From positions 496,001 to 560,000 of the forward strand of contig NZ_VJWE01000012.1 in the NCBI RefSeq assembly GCF_007993815.1: 64,000 nt of DNA, given 5' to 3'. The notes below the pieces were generated by a model. The model was not told where the DNA came from. It searched no databases and was given only the letters and a program-made list of their open reading frames with translations. The translations under genes and the position numbers were made by a program. The stretch comes from Acidovorax delafieldii. Its GTDB lineage: Bacteria > Pseudomonadota > Gammaproteobacteria > Burkholderiales > Burkholderiaceae_C. Below are positions 8,792 through 18,480 of the stretch, piece after piece. The stretch's first letter is position 1, and each line of letters begins with the position of its first letter.

Positions 8792-9680
8792 GCCTGCTCC
8801 CTTCTGGCCGGCCTCCGGGTCGGCCTCCTGGCTCGCATACGGCCTGGACTGGGGGCACATGGCGCGCCAACGAACCCGCCAAGGCCCCGGCCACATGGGC
8901 GGCTGCAGCCTGGCGCCCCGCCACCTGGGCAATGGCAGCCTCTTGCGCAGCGCGGCGCCGCTCGGCCTGTGCCACCAGCACCTTCGCCAGCTGAGGGTGG
9001 CAGCCCGGCAGTTGGAGCGCCTGCGCCAGCGGAGGCCCCCGGCGCTTGAGGATCCGCACCTGCATGCCGGGGGCTGCTGCGGCATCCCCTGGCAAAGCCA
9101 GCCCCTGCACCTGCAGCCGCAATTGGGCCGGCGACGCCTGAGACACCTGTGATGCGGGCCCTGGGGCGTCGACCGGACGAAACACCCACAACAATTGTTG
9201 CTGCTGGGCCGCCGCCAATTGCAACCGCCGCAAGGCGGCAGGCTGCGCCTGGGGCAGCCAGGCCATGACGGCCACCACGCCCTGGCAGCGCAGCGCCTGC
9301 TCGGCCGCCCACAAGGCGACCATGGGGGAGTCGGCATGCACCACACACACCCGCTCTGCCCGCAACCCCTGCGACTGCAGGGCCGGGCCAAAAGGCTCGA
9401 ACGGCGGCGCCACCAGCACCACGGCCCCGCTCTGCCGGGCCGTGGCCTGCACCAGTGCGGGCAGCACCAGTTGCCATTCGTGCAAGCCCGCCAGGGGCTG
9501 CAGCACTTCGCTCAGGGCCCCCACTGGCCAGCCGCCACCCGGCAGCTGGGCATCCAGCGCGGCATGGCCCGAAGGCAATACGCGCTGCGCGCTGGCCCCC
9601 AGCGCGTCGGCATGCCACACCCCAGGCACGGGGATGGGCAAATCGGACGCAACCCGCAAAGAGGGGCGTGGCGCAGGCAT
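8754..9680 (-). CDS. imuA: ImuA, RecA/SulA-like translesion synthesis accessory protein
   Basis: The 308-residue protein is the first gene of the SOS cassette imuA-imuB-dnaE2. It resembles a reduced RecA core. The block VLPSGHAALDAQLPGGGWPVGALSEVL is the typical ImuA N-terminal region. It is followed by WQLVLPALVQATARQSGAVVLVAPP and a central AEQALRCQGVVAVMAWLPQ. The C-terminal third is rich in Ala, Arg and Gly and overlaps imuB. ImuA is known to bind ImuB and RecA and to act in damage-induced mutagenesis. A LexA-like site ends 30 bp upstream of the ATG, so LexA repression is expected. Confidence 0.9.
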   Translation of the reverse strand: MPAPRPSLRVASDLPIPVPGVWHADALGASAQRVLPSGHAALDAQLPGGGWPVGALSEVLQPLAGLHEWQLVLPALVQATARQSGAVVLVAPPFEPFGPALQSQGLRAERVCVVHADSPMVALWAAEQALRCQGVVAVMAWLPQAQPAALRRLQLAAAQQQQLLWVFRPVDAPGPASQVSQASPAQLRLQVQGLALPGDAAAAPGMQVRILKRRGPPLAQALQLPGCHPQLAKVLVAQAERRRAAQEAAIAQVAGRQAAAAHVAGALAGSLARHVPPVQAVCEPGGRPGGRPEGSRHALDRPAIALVR

Positions 9681-9709
9681 GGTGGTGGGAGAAGTTGAGG
9701 CAACACGAA

Positions 9710-9729
9710 TACTGTAAATATAACCAGTA
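9710..9729 (-). promoter_or_regulatory. LexA (SOS) box upstream of imuA
   Basis: The plus strand reads TACTGTAAATATAACCAGTA. Read toward imuA, this is TACTGG, an A/T-rich centre and TACAGTA. It differs from the classic CTGT-N8-ACAG core at a single base and keeps the flanking TA pairs. It lies 30 bp before the imuA start codon, the right place to block transcription of the mutasome operon. Confidence 0.8.
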
Positions 9730-9905
9730 TTTTGCCGAATGGGTGAACCTGGAAGCGAAGACCCACCAAGGACATCGGTATGAGGAGGCCGACGCAGGCC
9801 AGGGCTTGTTCACACTATTTTTGCCAATGCGAAGGCCTCCCCCGCCACGCCAATCCAGGCGCGCGACGACGCCGAGGCCTTGGCGGGGTCAATCCGAAAG
9901 TCTGC

Positions 9906-11216
9906 TTACAGCGTACGCATCGCCCAATCGCACCAGTCCGCCACCGCCGCATCGGCGGGCGTGGCACGGTCCGAGAGCTGGGGCCAGCGGCGGTGGCTGG
10001 CGTTCAGGATGCTTTGCAGTTGCCAAAGGGCCTCGCGCCCCACCAGGGCGACCTCGGCCATGCCAATGGCGTCGCCTTGCAATTGCGCCAGCAACTCGCC
10101 CTGGTGCCGGGGGTGCGAGCCCGCTTCGATCAGGGCTTTTTGCAATGCCATGAGGCGGGAATCGGTAAACGCAAAGGCAGTGCCCGCAGGAGACTTGGCC
10201 GCCGTGTCTGGGGGCAAGGCCGCCTTGAGTTGGTCCCAATAGGCAAAGGCTTCGGCCAGCAATTCGATCTGGCGGGGCGCATCGTTACCCAGAGGCATCA
10301 AGGCCGATTCGCGGGCCACTTCCTCCTGCAGCAGCGGCAGGATGAACGCCACCAGTGCCGAAGGAAACTTGCGGTGATTGAGCCGCAGCACCAGCGACAG
10401 CCGCTGCGCGGGCATGTCGTCGTATTTCTCGTAGAAGGCGGCCACCACTTCGGCCAGTAGCAGGATGCGGCCCATGGGCGTGATGTCCGCCCCCAGCAAG
10501 GCGCGCGGATAGCCGCTGCCGTCCATGCGCTCATGGTGCTCCAGCACAGCGACCTCGGCAGCACGTGGATAGGCCTGCGTGTCGCGGATCATGAGCATGG
10601 CCGAGATGGGATGGGCCACCAGGTGCTTGCGCCCTACCCCCACCACCTTGTGGTCCGGGTCGTCCCAGGCCGGGTCCATGTGCAGCACCCCCAGGTCATG
10701 CAGCAGCGCAGCAGCCGCCACCGTGCTGCAATCGCGTTCGCTCAGCCCGCTTTTGACCGCCAGAAATACCGCCACGGTGGTCATCACCAGACTGTGCTGG
10801 AACAGCGTGGGCCGCTGGTCACGCATCACGGTGAGCTTGCAGGCCATGGCAGAAGGCAACGGCAGGGACCTCAGGGGCGCCAGCAACCGGGCACCTGAGC
10901 CCAGGGCCTCGGCCAGCATGGCGGGCAGGGTTTCCTGCTCGATCAGCATCTGGCCCAGGGCCAGCAGTGATGGCACGTCCACCGGGTTTTCGATGGACAG
11001 ATGGCGGTCAATGGGTTCGCGCAGCTTGTGCTGCACCAGGCGGTCGTACAGACGGCTGTCGATGCGCGCGCCCTTCTCCACCAGCTTGATGCCATTGTCG
11101 GTGTAGATGGCAGCATCTGCGACCACCGTACGCCGGTCGGCCATGTCGGTCAGCGCACGCAAGTAATGGGGACTGTCAGCGTCCTCGGCATCCGCTGAAA
11201 GAAGAATATCGGTCAT
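9906..11216 (-). CDS. HD-GYP domain protein, probable cyclic-di-GMP phosphodiesterase
   Basis: The 436-residue protein carries an HD-GYP hydrolase domain. The HD pair is His173-Asp174 in LLHDLG. The downstream metal-binding block is HHERMDGSGYP with Gly235-Tyr236-Pro237 intact, so activity on cyclic di-GMP is plausible. The N-terminal 130 residues have no recognised sensory domain. A segment with YTDNGIKLVEKGARID resembles the N-terminal region of other betaproteobacterial HD-GYP proteins. There are no transmembrane helices. The C-terminal 130 residues are helical and unassigned. It is monocistronic, and a perfect FNR-type dyad lies 86 bp upstream of its ATG. Confidence 0.85.
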   Translation of the reverse strand: MTDILLSADAEDADSPHYLRALTDMADRRTVVADAAIYTDNGIKLVEKGARIDSRLYDRLVQHKLREPIDRHLSIENPVDVPSLLALGQMLIEQETLPAMLAEALGSGARLLAPLRSLPLPSAMACKLTVMRDQRPTLFQHSLVMTTVAVFLAVKSGLSERDCSTVAAAALLHDLGVLHMDPAWDDPDHKVVGVGRKHLVAHPISAMLMIRDTQAYPRAAEVAVLEHHERMDGSGYPRALLGADITPMGRILLLAEVVAAFYEKYDDMPAQRLSLVLRLNHRKFPSALVAFILPLLQEEVARESALMPLGNDAPRQIELLAEAFAYWDQLKAALPPDTAAKSPAGTAFAFTDSRLMALQKALIEAGSHPRHQGELLAQLQGDAIGMAEVALVGREALWQLQSILNASHRRWPQLSDRATPADAAVADWCDWAMRTL

Positions 11217-11746
11217 GCAAGCAACACAAATCGTTACTTCGCACTATAGGGGGTTCTCTTGCGGGGCACTGACTCGCGTGACGCGATACCGACATGCAAT
11301 CTTGATGCACATCAAGCAGCAGGCGCTGCTACCCGTGCTCGTTTTTTGCCGCATGGCAGAGATCACACGTCCGGATCCCCATGACCAAGACCTGGACCCG
11401 CCCGGGCTCGCCGGGGTGACAAAGCCCCTGTCACCCCAATGTCATTGTCCCAAATAGGCGTCAGGGTTTTCATTCAACAATGTCGCCGATAGCCTGCTTT
11501 TTGGTGATCCCGGACAGTCAGGCTTGGGTAAACCCTGAAAAGTTCCGCGTTGATTGTTCACAATACTGGAACAGTTAGTTCGCGACCCGGTGGTTTTTCT
11601 CTGCACCCCACCGGCGTACAGTTCATCCCATCGATGAGCCGAACCCGCAAGGCGACTCACCGAACCCGGTCCCAGGCAGCTTTCTTTGTTTTTGGCGCTT
11701 TGTCCCGGTTTTTTGAGCCGCTTCTTTAACTTCAAGGATTTCCATC
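11217..11746. other. 530-bp intergenic region with an FNR-type dyad and a palindromic motif
   Basis: No convincing gene is present. The region separates the HD-GYP gene (minus) from the first DUF4148-like gene (plus). It holds TTGATGCACATCAA at 11302-11315 and GGGTAAACCC at 11526-11535. The AT content rises between 11460 and 11590, where the promoter of the small secreted genes is likely. A short frame at 11215-11457 lacks a ribosome site and family resemblance. Confidence 0.5.
11302..11315. promoter_or_regulatory. FNR/CRP-family type dyad TTGAT-N4-ATCAA
   Basis: The sequence TTGATGCACATCAA is a perfect match to the FNR/Anr consensus. It is 86 bp upstream of the HD-GYP start codon and 431 bp upstream of the first small secreted protein gene. 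Oxygen-responsive control of the HD-GYP gene is inferred from the position only. Confidence 0.5.
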
Positions 11747-12034
11747 ATGAACAACACCGCACGTTTCCTGTCTATCGCCGCTGTCGCCGCTTTCGCTTCT
11801 TTTGGTGCCCAGGCTGACGAAGCCGATGCTTCGCAGTTCGCCACCAAGTTTGAAACCAACCGCACCCGTGCTGAAGTGGCTGCAGAAGCTGCTACCGTGG
11901 CCCAGACCCGCTCGATCGAGCCCGCTGGTTCGCGTGTGGTGACTTACAAGTCCACGGCCGACCGCGCTGCCGTGCGTGCCCAGGCTGCTGAAGCAGTGCG
12001 TACCGGCCAGATTTCTTCGGGTGAGCGCGGCTGA
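11747..12034 (+). CDS. Small secreted protein, DUF4148-like, copy 1
   Basis: The 95-residue protein has a signal peptide (MNNTARFLSIAAVAAFASFG, likely cleaved after AQA). The short mature part starts DEADASQFATKFETNRTRAE. The repeated TR-AEV and AQAAEAVRTGQI-SSGE pattern resembles DUF4148, a family of Burkholderiales periplasmic proteins of unknown role. A ribosome site AAGGA precedes the ATG. Its mature part is almost identical to the next gene at both protein and DNA level, which points to a recent tandem duplication or ongoing gene conversion. Confidence 0.85.
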   Translation: MNNTARFLSIAAVAAFASFGAQADEADASQFATKFETNRTRAEVAAEAATVAQTRSIEPAGSRVVTYKSTADRAAVRAQAAEAVRTGQISSGERG

Positions 12035-12123
12035 TTCACCAGGGGCGGCTGAATCTGCCGCCCTGGTTGCGCCGTATCTCTCAGTACCCAAGTCCTCTTT
12101 TTAGAATTTTCCGGAGTTTCACC

Positions 12124-12420
12124 ATGAACAAGTCTGTCCGTTTCCTGTCCGTTGCTGCTGTCGCCGCTTTTGCCGCTTTTGGTGCCCACGCTGATGAAGC
12201 CGATGCTTCGCAGTTCGCCACCAAGTTCGAAACCAACCGCACCCGTGCTGAAGTGGCTGCCGAAGCTGCTACCGTAGCCCAGACCCGCTCGATCGAGCCC
12301 GCTGGTTCGCGTGTGGTGACCTACAAGTCCACGGCTGACCGTGCTGCTGTGCGTGCCCAGGCTGCTGAAGCCCTGCGCACGGGCCAGATCTCTTCGGGCG
12401 AAATCGGCAACGCGATGTAA
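12124..12420 (+). CDS. Small secreted protein, DUF4148-like, copy 2
   Basis: The 98-residue paralogue lies 89 bp after copy 1. Its signal peptide MNKSVRFLSVAAVAAFAAFG differs at several positions. The mature region from DEADASQFATKFETN to AAEALRTGQISSGE is nearly unchanged, and the C-terminus is slightly longer (IGNAM). The start ATG 12124 follows CCGGAGTTTCACC. An earlier in-frame ATG at 12067 would add a non-hydrophobic leader and was rejected. The function is unknown. Secretion to the periplasm is the only supported statement. Confidence 0.85.
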   Translation: MNKSVRFLSVAAVAAFAAFGAHADEADASQFATKFETNRTRAEVAAEAATVAQTRSIEPAGSRVVTYKSTADRAAVRAQAAEALRTGQISSGEIGNAM

Positions 12421-12425
12421 TTGCC

Positions 12426-12456
12426 AAAGGCCCCATGCGGACCGCATGAGGGCTTT
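12426..12456 (+). terminator. First of two hairpins after the small secreted genes
   Basis: AAAGGCCCCATGCG pairs with CGCATGAGGGCTTT across a three-base loop, with two mismatched or bulged positions. It precedes the stronger hairpin at 12475. Confidence 0.45.
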
Positions 12457-12474
12457 GTGAAAAGTGCCAATGCA

Positions 12475-12511
12475 AAAGGCCGGGGCCCTGTGAGGGGCCC
12501 CGGCCTTTTTT
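12475..12511 (+). terminator. Strong intrinsic terminator
   Basis: GGCCGGGGCCC and GGGCCCCGGCC form a perfect 11-bp stem with a six-base loop, preceded by an A-run and followed by six T residues. It can stop transcription from both the plus-strand small genes and the convergent scoAB operon. Confidence 0.9.
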
Positions 12512-12546
12512 GTGATGCCACTCCACTGCAGGGGTGGCTCAAATGC

Positions 12547-13188
12547 TTATGGGATCAGCTTGACGCCGGTCTTGGCCTGCAGGGCCTCAAAAGTCACGCC
12601 GGGAGCCAGCTCCACCACCTTCAGGCCCTGGGGCGTCACGTCCATGACGGCCAGGTCGGTGATGATGCGATCCACCACACCCACGCCCGTGAGGGGCAGC
12701 GTGCACTGGGGCAGGATCTTCAGGTCTTCGGTGCCATCCTTCTTGCGCGCCACATGCTCCATGAGCACGATCACGCGCTTGACGCCAGCCACCAGGTCCA
12801 TCGCGCCACCCATGCCCTTGACCATCTTGCCGGGGATCATCCAGTTGGCCAGGTCGCCCTTTTCGCTGACCTGCATGGCGCCCAAGATCGACAGGTTGAT
12901 CTTGCCGCCACGGATCATGGCAAACGACTGGTCGCTGCCAAAGATGGACGAGCCCTTGATGGTGGTCACGGTCTGCTTGCCGGCGTTGATCAGGTCGGCA
13001 TCCACTTCGTCTTCGGTGGGAAACGGGCCGATGCCCAGCATGCCGTTTTCGGACTGCAGCCACACCTCTTTGTCGGCAGGCACAAAGTTGGCCACCAGCG
13101 TGGGGATGCCAATGCCCAGGTTCACATAAAAGCCGTCTTCGAGTTCATGGGCGGCACGGGCCGCCATTTGGTCTTGACTCCACGACAT
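12547..13188 (-). CDS. scoB: 3-oxoacid CoA-transferase subunit B
   Basis: The 213-residue beta subunit of a class I CoA-transferase moves CoA from succinyl-CoA to acetoacetate or a related 3-oxoacid. The catalytic glutamate is Glu47 in the ENG signature ([12 protein letters not shown]). Other family blocks are [33 protein letters not shown] and the C-terminal [19 protein letters not shown] 13188 has a clear ribosome site GGAGAAG. The gene follows scoA with a 43-bp gap and both point the same way. A role with beta-ketoadipate (PcaJ type) cannot be excluded from sequence alone. Confidence 0.92.
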   Translation of the reverse strand: MSWSQDQMAARAAHELEDGFYVNLGIGIPTLVANFVPADKEVWLQSENGMLGIGPFPTEDEVDADLINAGKQTVTTIKGSSIFGSDQSFAMIRGGKINLSILGAMQVSEKGDLANWMIPGKMVKGMGGAMDLVAGVKRVIVLMEHVARKKDGTEDLKILPQCTLPLTGVGVVDRIITDLAVMDVTPQGLKVVELAPGVTFEALQAKTGVKLIP

Positions 13189-13231
13189 AGATACTTCTCC
13201 AGCTTGTTCTGTACGGTTGTGCGGCAGCGGC

Positions 13232-13942
13232 TCAGACGCCCGCTTTTTCGGTGATGGTGCGCTTTTCAATGCGCTTCTCGGGCGTGGCGTTGTGCACGAT
13301 GCGGTGCACATAGATGCCAGGCAGATGGATTTGGTCAGGCGCAATGGCGCCGGTTTCCACCACCTCTTCCACCTCCACGATGGTGATCTTGCCGGCCGTG
13401 GCCGCAGCGGGGTTGAAGTTGCGCGCCGTGAGGCGGAACTGCAGGTTGCCCGACTTGTCGGCACGCCAGGCCTTGACCAGCGACACATCGGGCACCAGAG
13501 AACGCTCCATCACATAGGTTTCGCCATCGAACTCGCGCAGTTCCTTGCCCTCGGCCACGATGGTGCCCACGCCGGTCTTGGTGAAAAAGGCCGGGATGCC
13601 CGCACCGCCCGCACGCAGCTTTTCGGCCAGCGTGCCCTGGGGGGTGAACTCCAGCTCCAGCTCGCCAGCGAGGTACTGGCGCTCGAACTCCTTGTTCTCG
13701 CCCACATACGACGAGATCATTTTCTTGATCTGCCGGGTCTCGAGCAGCTTGCCCAGGCCAAAGCCGTCCACGCCCGCATTGTTGGAGATCACGGTCAGGT
13801 TCTTCACGCCTGAACCGCGCAGCGCGTCGATCAAGGCTTCAGGAATGCCACACAGTCCAAAGCCGCCAACAGCCATGAGTTGGCCATCTGCAACCACGCC
13901 CTTCAGGGCCTCGGCTGCGGAGGGGAATAACTTGTTCACCAC
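13232..13942 (-). CDS. scoA: 3-oxoacid CoA-transferase subunit A
   Basis: The 236-residue alpha subunit begins [20 protein letters not shown]. The CoA-binding glycine-rich loop is [17 protein letters not shown]. Further conserved blocks are [19 protein letters not shown] and [14 protein letters not shown]. It uses a GTG start with AGGAG just upstream, and a second GTG follows directly. It heads the scoA-scoB operon and faces a PAS-LuxR regulator across 72 bp. The pair would feed ketone bodies or 3-oxoacids into acetyl-CoA. Confidence 0.92.
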   Translation of the reverse strand: MVNKLFPSAAEALKGVVADGQLMAVGGFGLCGIPEALIDALRGSGVKNLTVISNNAGVDGFGLGKLLETRQIKKMISSYVGENKEFERQYLAGELELEFTPQGTLAEKLRAGGAGIPAFFTKTGVGTIVAEGKELREFDGETYVMERSLVPDVSLVKAWRADKSGNLQFRLTARNFNPAAATAGKITIVEVEEVVETGAIAPDQIHLPGIYVHRIVHNATPEKRIEKRTITEKAGV

Positions 13943-13978
13943 GATCTCCTTATGAATGGGATGCGCTACGATACTACG

Positions 13979-13992
13979 TACTTAAATAAGTA
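13979..13992. promoter_or_regulatory. Candidate LuxR-type operator between scoA and its divergent regulator
   Basis: The sequence TACTTAAATAAGTA has perfect 6-bp arms around AA and fits a TAC-N8-GTA layout often bound by NarL/LuxR-type helix-turn-helix dimers. It lies in the 72-bp gap, about 37 bp from the scoA start and 23 bp from the regulator start. It is flanked by a wider ACTAC/GTAGT pair (13973 and 13990). Confidence 0.5.
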
Positions 13993-14014
13993 GTTTTCCG
14001 TAAAGATTAGCACT

Positions 14015-14560
14015 ATGGACGTTGATTACCGACTGGCTTTCGACATGGCCCCTGTGGGGCTGGTGCTCTCGCGCAACCGCACCATGGTGGACTGCAACCG
14101 CCATGTCTGCGAAATGTTCGGCGCCTCGCGCGAAGTGCTGATCGGCCAGTCGTTCCAGATACTCTATCCCAGCGCCGACGAATATGAGCGGCTTGGCGCG
14201 CACATGGAGCCCATCCTGAACGCCAAGGGCCACTATGCGGACAACCGCATCATGAAGCGCGCCAATGGCGAAGTGTTCTGGTGTCACGTGTCTGGCCGCG
14301 CACTCAACCGCGATGCCCCGCATGAGTCCGGCATCTGGAGCTTCGAAGATCTGAGTTCGCAGCGCGCCGTGAAGGCGGAGCTGACGGGCCGTGAGCGCGA
14401 GGTAGCCGCCCGCCTGCTGGAGGGCCTGACCTCCAAGGAGATCGGTCGGGCACTGGAGATCAGCCACCGCACGGTAGAAATTTACCGCGCGCGCCTCATG
14501 CGTAAGTACAACGCCTCCACCGCCGCCGACCTGGTGCACAAGCTGCTGGCAGGCGGCTGA
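14015..14560 (+). CDS. PAS domain LuxR-family transcriptional regulator
   Basis: The 181-residue regulator has an N-terminal PAS domain (about residues 5-115; FDMAPVGLVLSRNRTMVDCNR, and MKRANGEVFWCHVSGR near its end). The C-terminal LuxR helix-turn-helix is LTGREREVAARLLEGLTSKEIGRALEISHRTVEIYRARLMRKY. There is no receiver domain and no membrane segment, so it probably senses a small cytosolic ligand or redox state directly. It is divergent from scoAB and very likely controls it. The direction of regulation is not visible. Confidence 0.88.
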   Translation: MDVDYRLAFDMAPVGLVLSRNRTMVDCNRHVCEMFGASREVLIGQSFQILYPSADEYERLGAHMEPILNAKGHYADNRIMKRANGEVFWCHVSGRALNRDAPHESGIWSFEDLSSQRAVKAELTGREREVAARLLEGLTSKEIGRALEISHRTVEIYRARLMRKYNASTAADLVHKLLAGG

Positions 14561-14598
14561 ACCTGCCCTCGAAGGACAGCACTACCGCCTTTTATTGC

Positions 14599-14985
14599 CT
14601 ACTTGGCCGGGCCGTCGATGACTTCAGCGGCGGTGCGAAACGCCTCTACCGCCGTCGGCAGGCCACAGTAGACGCTGGCGTGCAGCAGCACTTCCTGCAA
14701 CTCCTCCGCAGTAGCGCCATTGTTCAGCGCGCCACGCACATGACCCTTAAGTTCATGCTGCTTGCCCAGCGCGATCAACATGGAAACCGTAATGAGACTG
14801 CGAGTCTTGCGGTCCAGCCCGGGCCGCTGCCAGACATCGCCCCACGCATTGCGCGTGATGTATTCCTGAATGGGCTGCGTGAAAGAGGTGGCGTTGCCCA
14901 GCGCACGGTCCACAAAATCGTCACCCATGACCTCGCGGCGGGTGGCTAGGCCTTTTTCGTAGTCTTTGGTCGGGGTTGGTGTCAC
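14599..14985 (-). CDS. Carboxymuconolactone decarboxylase family protein
   Basis: The 128-residue protein resembles 4-carboxymuconolactone decarboxylase (PcaC type) and small AhpD-fold proteins. Typical blocks are RREVMGDDFVDRAL, the central WGDVWQRPGLDRKTRSLITVSMLIALG and HELKGHVRGALNNGATAEELQEVLLHASVYCGLP. It lacks the CxxC motif of AhpD peroxidases, so decarboxylase-like chemistry is the better guess. The start is taken as GTG 14985, with AAGGAG ahead of it, because it gives the normal family length. An upstream ATG at 15084 would add 33 unrelated residues. No other aromatic-pathway genes lie next to it. Confidence 0.85.
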   Translation of the reverse strand: MTPTPTKDYEKGLATRREVMGDDFVDRALGNATSFTQPIQEYITRNAWGDVWQRPGLDRKTRSLITVSMLIALGKQHELKGHVRGALNNGATAEELQEVLLHASVYCGLPTAVEAFRTAAEVIDGPAK

Positions 14986-15069
14986 GCGGGCTCTCCTTGA
15001 AGGGTTGGAAACATCAAGGCCCGATGGTAGCGAGCGAACGCAGGGCTGCCACCGCGCAAACAACAGAAC

Positions 15070-15098
15070 GCCCGGCACATGCACTGCACACGCCGGGC
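15070..15098 (-). terminator. Hairpin downstream of katG
   Basis: GCCCGGC and GCCGGGC form a perfect 7-bp stem between the katG stop and the next gene. On the minus strand the trailing sequence is only moderately T-rich, so it is a weak terminator candidate. Confidence 0.4.
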
Positions 15099-15164
15099 TT
15101 CATGGCTTCGTGAACAGCTCGCCCCATGCCATCCCCTGACGACATGGGAGCAAGGCCTCACTGA

Positions 15165-17369
<2,205 letters not shown>

Positions 17370-17414
17370 TCATCTCCTGTGAAATCGCGTCGGCAAAACG
17401 TATCGACAGGGCAG

Positions 17415-17480
17415 ATGGTAGGAAGCAAACGATGACAGGTAAATTGAATCGATTGAATCTCATCAATAGCCAATATCAAT
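17415..17480 (-). promoter_or_regulatory. katG promoter with possible OxyR-binding region
   Basis: Read toward katG, a -35-like TTTACC and a -10-like TACCAT are separated by 17 bp (17415-17443). Immediately upstream (17444-17480) the sequence is A/T-rich with repeated GATTCAAT and TATTGAT blocks and an AATCGATT palindrome. An OxyR-type activator site is expected for katG. The individual half-sites match only loosely. Confidence 0.4.
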
Positions 17481-17541
17481 AAAACACCTTCACTCCATTG
17501 ATTTCACTGCGCCCCATGGATTCATCAAACAGGAGGCCGCT

Positions 17542-18459
17542 TTAACGTAAGTGAGCCAGCGGCAGTCCAGGAGCCCCCATGTCAGCCCTCAGGATGCGCC
17601 CATGGGTCGAGTCGGTGACATACACCGTGGTACGCACTGCCCCGCCAAACACCAGGTTGGTGGTCGAACTGCCCGGTGCGCCGCGCAACACCTGCACGGG
17701 CTCGGCCCGGTGGTTCAGCACCCACACATAGCCCAGGCCCGGGTTGGCCACCAGCAGGTGACCTTCGGCATCCACGGCCAGACCATCGGGGCCGCTGGGG
17801 CCATACGAGGTGAAGAATTGGCTGACCTTGGCCACGCTGCCATCGGGCAGCAGCGGCACGCGCCACACACAGTTGCCGCGCGTCACGGCCAGATACAGCA
17901 CGCGGCCGTCGGGCGACAGGGCCACGCCGTTGGGGCTGGGCACGTTGTGCAGCAGCAAATCGAGCTGGCCGTTGGGCCGCAGGCGATACAGGCGGCCACT
18001 CGGGTCGTGCAGGCCGCTTTGGCCCTGGTCGGTGAAGTAGAGGTTGCCTTCGGCGTCAAAGATCAGGTCATTCACGCCCTTGAAGCGCTCGCTGTTGCGG
18101 CGCTGAAGGTACGGTGTGACGGCACCCGTGGTCACGTCGAGCTGCATCAGACCGTTCTTGTAATCGGTGATGAGCAGCATGCCGGGCTTCAAGAACTTGA
18201 GACCGTTGGGCTCGCCGTCGTACTCGGCCACCAGCGCCCAGTCGCCCTGCGGGTTGATGCGAAAGACCCGGCCCCAGGGGATGTCGCTGACGTAGAGGTT
18301 GCCTGCGTCGTCGAACACCGGGCCCTCCAGAAACGAATCGGTGATGGTGCCGCCCCGGTTGGCGTCGGCCCAGTCGCTGCGCTCGCGGCGGCGAAAGGGC
18401 TCGGGCATGGAGGTGAACAGGTCGAGATCGCGGACCTCAGGGGCTTGCAACAAAAACAT
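17542..18459 (-). CDS. SMP-30/gluconolactonase family lactonase
   Basis: The 305-residue six-bladed beta-propeller protein is a predicted divalent-metal lactonase. The four expected metal ligands are recognisable: Glu in SFLEGPVFDD, Asn in FKGVNDLIFDAEGNLYFTD, Asn in NVPSPNGVALSPDG and Asp in GPDGLAVDAEGHLLVANPG. It would open a sugar or carboxylic lactone in the cytosol. No signal peptide is seen. It is the last gene of the nine-gene catabolic operon, starting 21 bp after the amidohydrolase. The exact lactone is not knowable from sequence. Confidence 0.88.
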   Translation of the reverse strand: MFLLQAPEVRDLDLFTSMPEPFRRRERSDWADANRGGTITDSFLEGPVFDDAGNLYVSDIPWGRVFRINPQGDWALVAEYDGEPNGLKFLKPGMLLITDYKNGLMQLDVTTGAVTPYLQRRNSERFKGVNDLIFDAEGNLYFTDQGQSGLHDPSGRLYRLRPNGQLDLLLHNVPSPNGVALSPDGRVLYLAVTRGNCVWRVPLLPDGSVAKVSQFFTSYGPSGPDGLAVDAEGHLLVANPGLGYVWVLNHRAEPVQVLRGAPGSSTTNLVFGGAVRTTVYVTDSTHGRILRADMGAPGLPLAHLR

Positions 18460-18480
18460 GGTGGGGTCTTTCCAATTCGT

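Noticed and set aside
11215..11457. An 80-codon frame upstream of the small secreted genes
   Set aside because: No ribosome site, no recognised pattern, and it covers the FNR-type dyad and the HD-GYP promoter.
17461..17480. CAATAGCCAATATCAATA as another element copy
   Set aside because: It lacks the GGCC and GCGC parts and fits better as part of the katG control region.
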